Source of the DNA: Urophycis tenuis
Lineage: Eukaryota; Chordata; Actinopteri; Gadiformes; Phycidae
Reading direction: 5' to 3'
DNA: 64,000 nt
Assembly: GCA_036785325.1 (NCBI GenBank)
Contig: JAXIVH010000084.1
Coordinates: forward strand, 817,858 to 881,857
The notes under the pieces are model-generated. The model saw nothing but the letters and a program-made list of their open reading frames with translations, had not been told where the DNA came from and searched no databases. Shown here piece by piece: positions 59,520 through 64,000 of this stretch (the first letter of the stretch is position 1; every line of letters begins with the position of its first letter). A program made the translations under genes and the position numbers.

Positions 59520-59552
59520 ACCTCCCTCTCTCTCTCTCTTTCTCTCTCCCTT
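59101..59552. repeat. CT-rich tract with (CCCT)n
   Basis: CT and TCTC repeats from 59,101, a CCCT tandem at 59,308-59,348, and a second CT block at 59,490-59,552. Confidence 0.9.
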
Positions 59553-60100
59553 TCAGACAATGACTAATCCAAAGACCGAGAAGAGGGAGTAGCGACGATG
59601 GCTGTGGCTACTGCAGCTGCAGAGAGCTTGTTGTACACGATCACATTGTACACATGTTTAAGGCCTGGGTGGATTACAGCCAGACATGAATTTGTGCATT
59701 TCAATATCATTGTCGATACAATAATAATAATCACTTCATAAACAATAAATAACATTCACACTCAAAATAAGTTATTCACTCAATTAATATTTGAAGGATA
59801 ATCAATGTTGTGTTCAGTGTTGGCGGCAATGTATAATTCTGATTTAAAATATGTAGAGTATAAACTTTTATGAAACACAAGGGATAAGGCGCCTACGCAG
59901 TAAATAGAATCAATGTAGCTGTGCTAGTGTTTAATGAACTATAACATATGTTAATCATATGTTAGGATCGGTTGTAATGTTAAATAAAAAAGGGAACCAT
60001 GAAAATTATTTTGGCTTTAATTGAGGAGCGCTGTTTCATTTACATGACAGCAATGCAAAAGATAAAATCTGGTTTTATTGGAAAACATAGAGAGCTAGGC

Positions 60101-60134
<34 letters not shown>

Positions 60135-62960
60135 TAATATATACAGTATAAATAAAGATATAGATATATAGTTACTAATACTGAATAGAGGTGTAAATTA
60201 AAATGTACACATTTCCAACTATAAGCCACCTAATGATGTGATTCGTGCGTTTACTGTAGGCTATTACCTCCCTATTAAGATGTCGGCTGTAATTCGACAA
60301 CAAGACCAAACGAGGAAGGTGATTAGGTAGGTCGATTAAAAATAGCAAACAATGCACATTAAAAAAAAAAAAGAAATCTTATGGCAGGTAAATAGTTTCA
60401 ATGTATGAAGTTGTAATTAAACTGCATTTGACACCCCTATACAGAATGCATAGTTTCATAGCAGAGCCGATACGACAAACATTTAGGCCTATACTTTGTT
60501 TTAAAACAAAGCAAGCAAAGACAACCAGATATGTCAAAAAAGTTGCGCGACATTATTGCATCGCAGTTTAGAGTTGTCGTACGTGACATCGCGATAACTT
60601 TAAAAGTTAAGAAGATATGCAACACGTGGGGAAAAGCCCCTTCAAATGGTTTTGTTCCAAAGAAATCACTGCACTCAAACTTCCCTTTATACCATGTAGT
60701 CAGAAAGTTGTACGCTAAACTCAATCAGGTAATCTCACGGCACTCCACTAACAATAGCTGACAATCACTTTCAAAGAAACTGAATGCACAAACTATAAAC
60801 ATTTTTTTACCCACTCCGGGTCAGGAGTTAACACCTCAAAAAAAGCGAACTTAGAAAAGTAGAGAATGCATGTCGGGATAGTTTCAACGCTATCTCTTAA
60901 CGTGACAATGTTGCAGCCGCAGCAGCGGCACCTTAAACCATGACATTAAACACTAAAACTACCAAACCCTCTGGTCATTTCGCAGGTATTGTTTATTTGT
61001 TTATTTCACCATATGCACATTTTTCTAGAAGCGGCATCAAACAGACACCAACTCCGTGATTACAGAAGGTAGGGTGCGATGAAACAAGGCGAACATTATT
61101 ATTTGTATTAGGATGATTATGATCATGATTATCGTTAACTTACCGTAATCGACAACGGTACTGTAGGTGCACGCGGAGGGTGTAATTCGCTAAGATAATG
61201 AGATGTGCAGCATGCAACAACCACACTGTAAACACTAACAATATCACTCCGCCCGGGGACCTAACTTAAGTTCGACCCCCAAAAAAATAGCTGCCGCCGT
61301 TGACGGGAGAGCGTTGTTTCATGGAGAGAAAAAAGAAAGCAGGATTTGGACATTGCCGACTTCCTCATAAAGAGACACGGGCTCCGTATAATTATTGCTG
61401 TGACATTTTTGTAACGCGCCTTTGAAAGAGAAAAGGAAAAAAAAAATCGCGGATTTGGATGTTGTTATTTTCTGATGTTCCAGGACCGTGACGTCACATC
61501 CACCTGCTGTGTAAACAAGGTTCTCATCGCAGATCCTTCTTCTTTTACACACTTTGGCAGAAGTCGTGCGATTTTTACGTCCCGTGTCCATTAACAGAAT
61601 CCTCTACGTGGGGAAATGTAATTATGCGTTTGCTTTGGCTGTGAGTGAGACGGGAGCCGGAGATTGTCCGAAAGCTAAAATGTCGAGGATGACTAATTAT
61701 CCTGCAGCCGAAACAGTCTCTCACTATTCGTCCTATTCCTCCTCTTATGTCAAAGCACGGTTTTTGGCGTTGCTCTGATCCTTGCGAGTTTATGAAACGA
61801 CTAACCGTGTTCATAAAGGGTGCATTATCCTCAGTTGTAAGCACTTGCAAACTTTTAATGGGGTTCATTTCACTTTTGAGACGACTGCAAGGCGACCCAG
61901 TGTGCAGGTGTTGTAGCTTTTGATGTAATGATGTTGTGTAAGATTGAGGTCAGATTCGATAATGTCTCGTAATTCATGGGGGGTTTTGACCTATAAGAAA
62001 CAAAAGTTATCAAACATAGTCCTATCTCGTTTGCAACATAGAGAGAAATAAAAAATAATCCAGTTCTTTTTATTTACCGGCAGAGTTGAGACATCACGAC
62101 GATAATTAAAGTGTCTTCAGACAGAAGAATTGCCTCGGGTCGGCTAAATAGTCAATTTAACGGCCCGTTAAAAAGCAACATTAAATTATCCGCAAGAAAC
62201 AATACTTTGAGTCGTTTTGTCCTTGACCAAGGTCTGAAAACCACAGCCCACTGTCGTTTATTATAAACGATTTTGCATTTATCACGGTTGTATCTGGAGT
62301 GAATGGCGCCGAGGACCATAGACGCTCATTCCCTTAGTATAGAGCGCCACCCGCTGACCAAATACCGCATAACTTCTACATATATGTAATGTAGTAGTCC
62401 TGCAATATCGTTCAATGTGCCAGGCTTTAACAAAATCTACCCAAGAGCAATTAACAAACGACGCTGGACTCTGTCACTACTTCGATCTCCTACTTTTTAC
62501 ACGGACAAAACTTTTTTTTTTATATATCAACAGGGGTGAAATGAGATATGAGGCCCGCATGCGTGTGCAGTGATGTTATTTTGCTGATAACACCAAAGAT
62601 AGCACAGAGGAGATAGCTGTTAACTGTTTTTTTTTCTGATGAAATCTTCAGTCTATACACACAGAGGGAGACAGCTCGAGGGCACAGAGAAAGAGATATC
62701 AGTCATGTATGCTGCTCCACAACCGCACACCACCGTTGTGTTTCGCAGTGCCCCCCGGGGGGGCCACCGCCTGTAGAGCCACCGAACCACGGCCGTCAGC
62801 CATTTGATTCCTAAATCTCCTTATTTCCAATGTTCATGTTCCCGGTTCGTGATCCGCGCCCTGCTCGTCCTCCAACACAAGCGCAGAAACACTTTTTTAT
62901 TTTTTATTTTTTTACACAAGGCATGACAGTTACAGTGTCGTTACACTGACTATTTGCGCT
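59553..62960. other. Single-copy DNA
   Basis: No gene is recognised. A short (GT)n lies at 60,100-60,123. The frame at 60,531-60,761 has a faint transposase-like look (SKKLRDIIASQF) but too little to call. 61,060-61,700 is slightly CpG-richer. Confidence 0.4.
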
Positions 62961-63172
62961 GTATTAGTTTTGTTGGTTAGGGTAGTCGACTCCCAGCTGA
63001 AAAGATGCTGGGTTCTGGTCCCCAATGGTCCACAATCTACCCGTGGGCATCCCTGAGCAAGATACCTCCTCACTACACCGCCTGCTTATACACAACAGGT
63101 ATCTGAAATCACTGCACTCTGTTGCTTTGGATGAAGGCAAATGGCAGACAAATGACTAAATAGTCAAATGTA
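62960..63172 (+). repeat. SINE-like element
   Basis: TTGGTTAGGGTAGTCGACTC, then GATGCTGGGTTCTGGTCCCC (box B-like), CCCTGAGCAAGATACCTCC and GCTTTGGATGAAGGCAAATG follow the order of fish tRNA-SINEs ending in a 'tttggataaaagcg' tail, but diverged. Confidence 0.6.
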
Positions 63173-64000
63173 AATGCCTGTATGCGGGCTGACTTGGTCG
63201 TTCTGCACGGCGTGCGTGCTCAAGGCTTATTTGCATGATCAATCTGATTATAGCGCGATGGAAACCGTGCCAACCGTCTCGCCGGTTCACAAACACATCT
63301 GAAACCCGAGACGTGATGACACGAATCACACCAGCAGCCGCTTTCAAAAGTCATCATCGGCGGCAGCAAAACGACTTCTCACAGGCATTCGCTGGTGCAC
63401 GCCAAAAAAGCAAGATGGAACGCCGTTTGATTTTGATTTTTTTATTTATTTATTTTATTTTTTTTAAAGCTGCACAATCTGTCACGTTCAATTGACACCT
63501 CGTGTGTTTGGGGCGAGAGACGGCCGTGGCGTCGGGTTGCTGTCACACTGAGGCCTGCACTTGATAGTGTGTGCACTCGCTAATTAAATGGAGGATCGCT
63601 ATCAGTTACATAACACGCTCTCCACATGTACTCCCACACACAACAAAGTCATTAGCTCTCCGCTAATTGGGTAATTGCACAAATGAAGCGAGGCTCCTCT
63701 TGATTTCCAAAGGGGGGGCAACTCCCACGCAGTGATCTCCCATTGCTCCTAGGGGCACGCTGGGAAGAGTGTGAATGTGACAGAGTGACAGAGGTTTGAC
63801 TTGGAACCGAAATCTATAAAGCAGAGTACTTCTGGAGAAGTTGGTCTTGCGCGTCTCACCTATGATAATCAATGAAAAACAATAACAGATAATCCATAAC
63901 AAACATTCAATTTGTGTTATAATTCACCATGTGCTCTGATTTTCAATCCCATTGTGATAAAAAAAATGCTATAGTTTGACTGTATGGTTTTAGTAGGCCT
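63173..64000. other. Single-copy DNA to the window end
   Basis: No gene is recognised; only a short T/A-rich patch near 63,430-63,467. Confidence 0.4.

Noticed and set aside
60531..60761. Possible Tc1-like transposase N-terminus (SKKLRDIIASQF)
   Set aside because: Similarity is a dozen residues at most; no DDE region and no terminal inverted repeats seen nearby.
55362..64000. frmd4b exons, expected near the gadusol genes in fishes
   Set aside because: No FERM-domain or other FRMD4B residues recognised on either strand; the gene may lie beyond the window.

Overview
This is vertebrate, almost certainly teleost, nuclear DNA. Genes are sparse and split by introns with GT-AG sites. CA/GT, GA/CT and homopolymer microsatellites are extremely dense. 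The window also holds tRNA-derived SINE copies and a decayed L2-type LINE. The genes are the fish gadusol pair, EEVS and MT-Ox, lying directly downstream of mitf. This linkage is known in teleosts. The microsatellite load resembles that reported for codfishes, but I cannot name a species.

Layout. Bases 1-21,400 hold no gene I recognise: SINEs, very long microsatellites and single-copy DNA. At 21,421-21,670 there is a diverged relative of the MITF exon 1B shared by long isoforms; it splices in frame to exon 2. Bases 21,700-29,850 are unannotated single-copy DNA. A broken L2-like LINE covers about 29,850-32,760. The melanocyte-type mitf (mitfa) follows on the + strand. Its M promoter has a perfect CRE and a TATA box (33,327-33,351), exon 1M is at 33,583, and the stop codon ends at 37,070. 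Nine coding exons give 403 residues, including an 84-nt phase-neutral exon just before the basic region.

EEVS (2-epi-5-epi-valiolone synthase) lies tail-to-tail with mitf on the - strand. Five exons between 43,831 and 38,521 encode 455 residues. MT-Ox (methyltransferase-oxidoreductase) is head-to-head with EEVS on the + strand: ATG at 44,630, nine exons to 51,426, then nothing recognisable. The last part of its short-chain dehydrogenase domain, with the Tyr-x-x-x-Lys motif, is not found before the 200-N gap (55,162-55,361) or after it. In the known pathway EEVS converts sedoheptulose 7-phosphate to 2-epi-5-epi-valiolone, and MT-Ox methylates and oxidises this to gadusol, a UV-absorbing antioxidant of fish eggs.

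The most interesting region is 41.2-46.5 kb. The start region shared by EEVS and MT-Ox has been duplicated several times. There are decayed copies of MT-Ox exon 1 inside EEVS intron 1, a decayed copy of EEVS exon 1 inside MT-Ox intron 1, and a repeated promoter module carrying CACGTGAC E-boxes, often in pairs about 50 bp apart. Nine CACGTG sites occur in about 5 kb. This is the class of site bound by MITF/TFE proteins (and by USF and clock factors), and mitf is the neighbouring gene, so local regulation of the gadusol genes by MITF-family factors is a testable idea.

Bases 51.5-64 kb are again repeats (CT, GT, a 31-bp minisatellite, a hairpin beside the assembly gap, a GTAGCN hexanucleotide array) and single-copy DNA with no gene I can support.
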